DNA from: Thermoplasmata archaeon
Lineage (GTDB): Archaea; Thermoplasmatota; Thermoplasmata; RBG-16-68-12
Length of the DNA: 5,235 bases
Reading direction: 5' to 3'
Assembly (NCBI GenBank): GCA_021788795.1
Contig: JAJYKG010000163.1
Span: forward strand, 1 to 5,235
Every line of letters begins with the position of its first letter. Positions within the stretch are counted from its first letter, which is position 1. The notes below the pieces were generated by a model, which saw only the letters and a program-made list of their open reading frames with translations, ran no database searches and had not been told where the DNA came from. This document shows, piece after piece, positions 5,121 to 5,235 of the stretch. The position numbers were made by a program, and so were the translations under genes.

Positions 5121-5235
5121 TTGCGCCTCGCGGTGATCCTCCTCCTCGCTTTCTTCCTGGTCGTCCAGATCCCCTCGCCGCTCCCGTCGCCCGCGGCGGC
5201 ACCGGGCAGCAATTCGCCCCCTCCCCCGAACGGCG
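5121..5235 (+). CDS. Partial gene: N-terminus of a secreted or membrane-anchored protein
   Basis: This frame is open from 5031 (stop TAA at 5028-5030) to the window edge. It encodes RWLRLAVILLLAFFLVVQIP followed by a Pro/Ser/Ala-rich stretch (SPLPSPAAAPGSNSPPPP). That is a basic n-region, a hydrophobic core of about 15 residues and a low-complexity linker, as in a signal peptide or N-terminal anchor of an extracytoplasmic protein. No ATG or GTG lies before the hydrophobic core. TTG 5121 is the first conventional alternative start; AGGAGG at 5091-5096 is too far from it and would suit a start near 5103-5106 (ACG). The start is therefore uncertain, and the function lies outside the window. Confidence 0.5.
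   Translation, partial: MRLAVILLLAFFLVVQIPSPLPSPAAAPGSNSPPPPNG

Overview
The window is from a GC-rich archaeon. Four things show this: an archaeal/eukaryotic-type ABCE1 (RNase L inhibitor, Rli1) ribosome-recycling ATPase, an archaeal homomeric NAC, an archaeal-type ~315-nt SRP (7S) RNA with helices 1, 5, 6 and 8, and promoters made of TATA boxes about 25 bp from the predicted transcript starts. The high GC content and the family mix would fit a Thermoplasmatota-like or related lineage, but the phylum cannot be fixed from sequence reading alone.

Layout. On the minus strand, 2304 down to 1 is one uninterrupted frame of 768 codons that runs off the left edge. It encodes ABCE1, split by a 372-residue intein (1024-2139) that carries a two-motif LAGLIDADG homing-endonuclease domain. 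The intein lies in the N-terminal iron-sulfur domain, directly before the third cysteine of the second ferredoxin motif; removing it restores the reading TCIACGIC-VRKCP. This is the most notable feature of the window. A short divergent promoter region (2305-2427) separates it from the plus-strand NAC gene (2428-2802). NAC overlaps by ATGA a small two-helix membrane protein gene (2799-3110). The stop codon of that gene lies inside the TATA box of the SRP RNA gene (about 3131-3447).

The SRP RNA runs tail to tail into a minus-strand gene for a predicted winged-helix DNA-binding protein (3450-4034). After a 234-bp divergent intergenic region comes a plus-strand RecA-fold KaiC/RAD55-like ATPase gene (4269-4994). 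At the right edge, a plus-strand frame with an obvious N-terminal signal sequence or membrane anchor (from about 5121) runs out of the window.

How the genes fit together. ABCE1 splits ribosomes after termination, NAC binds nascent chains at the ribosome exit, and SRP RNA is the scaffold of the co-translational membrane-targeting particle. The left 3.4 kb is therefore a translation and nascent-chain-targeting neighbourhood. The small membrane protein translationally coupled to NAC is of unknown function but could belong to that theme. The winged-helix protein and the RAD55-like ATPase are divergently transcribed and may form a separate regulatory pair; that is inference from position only.
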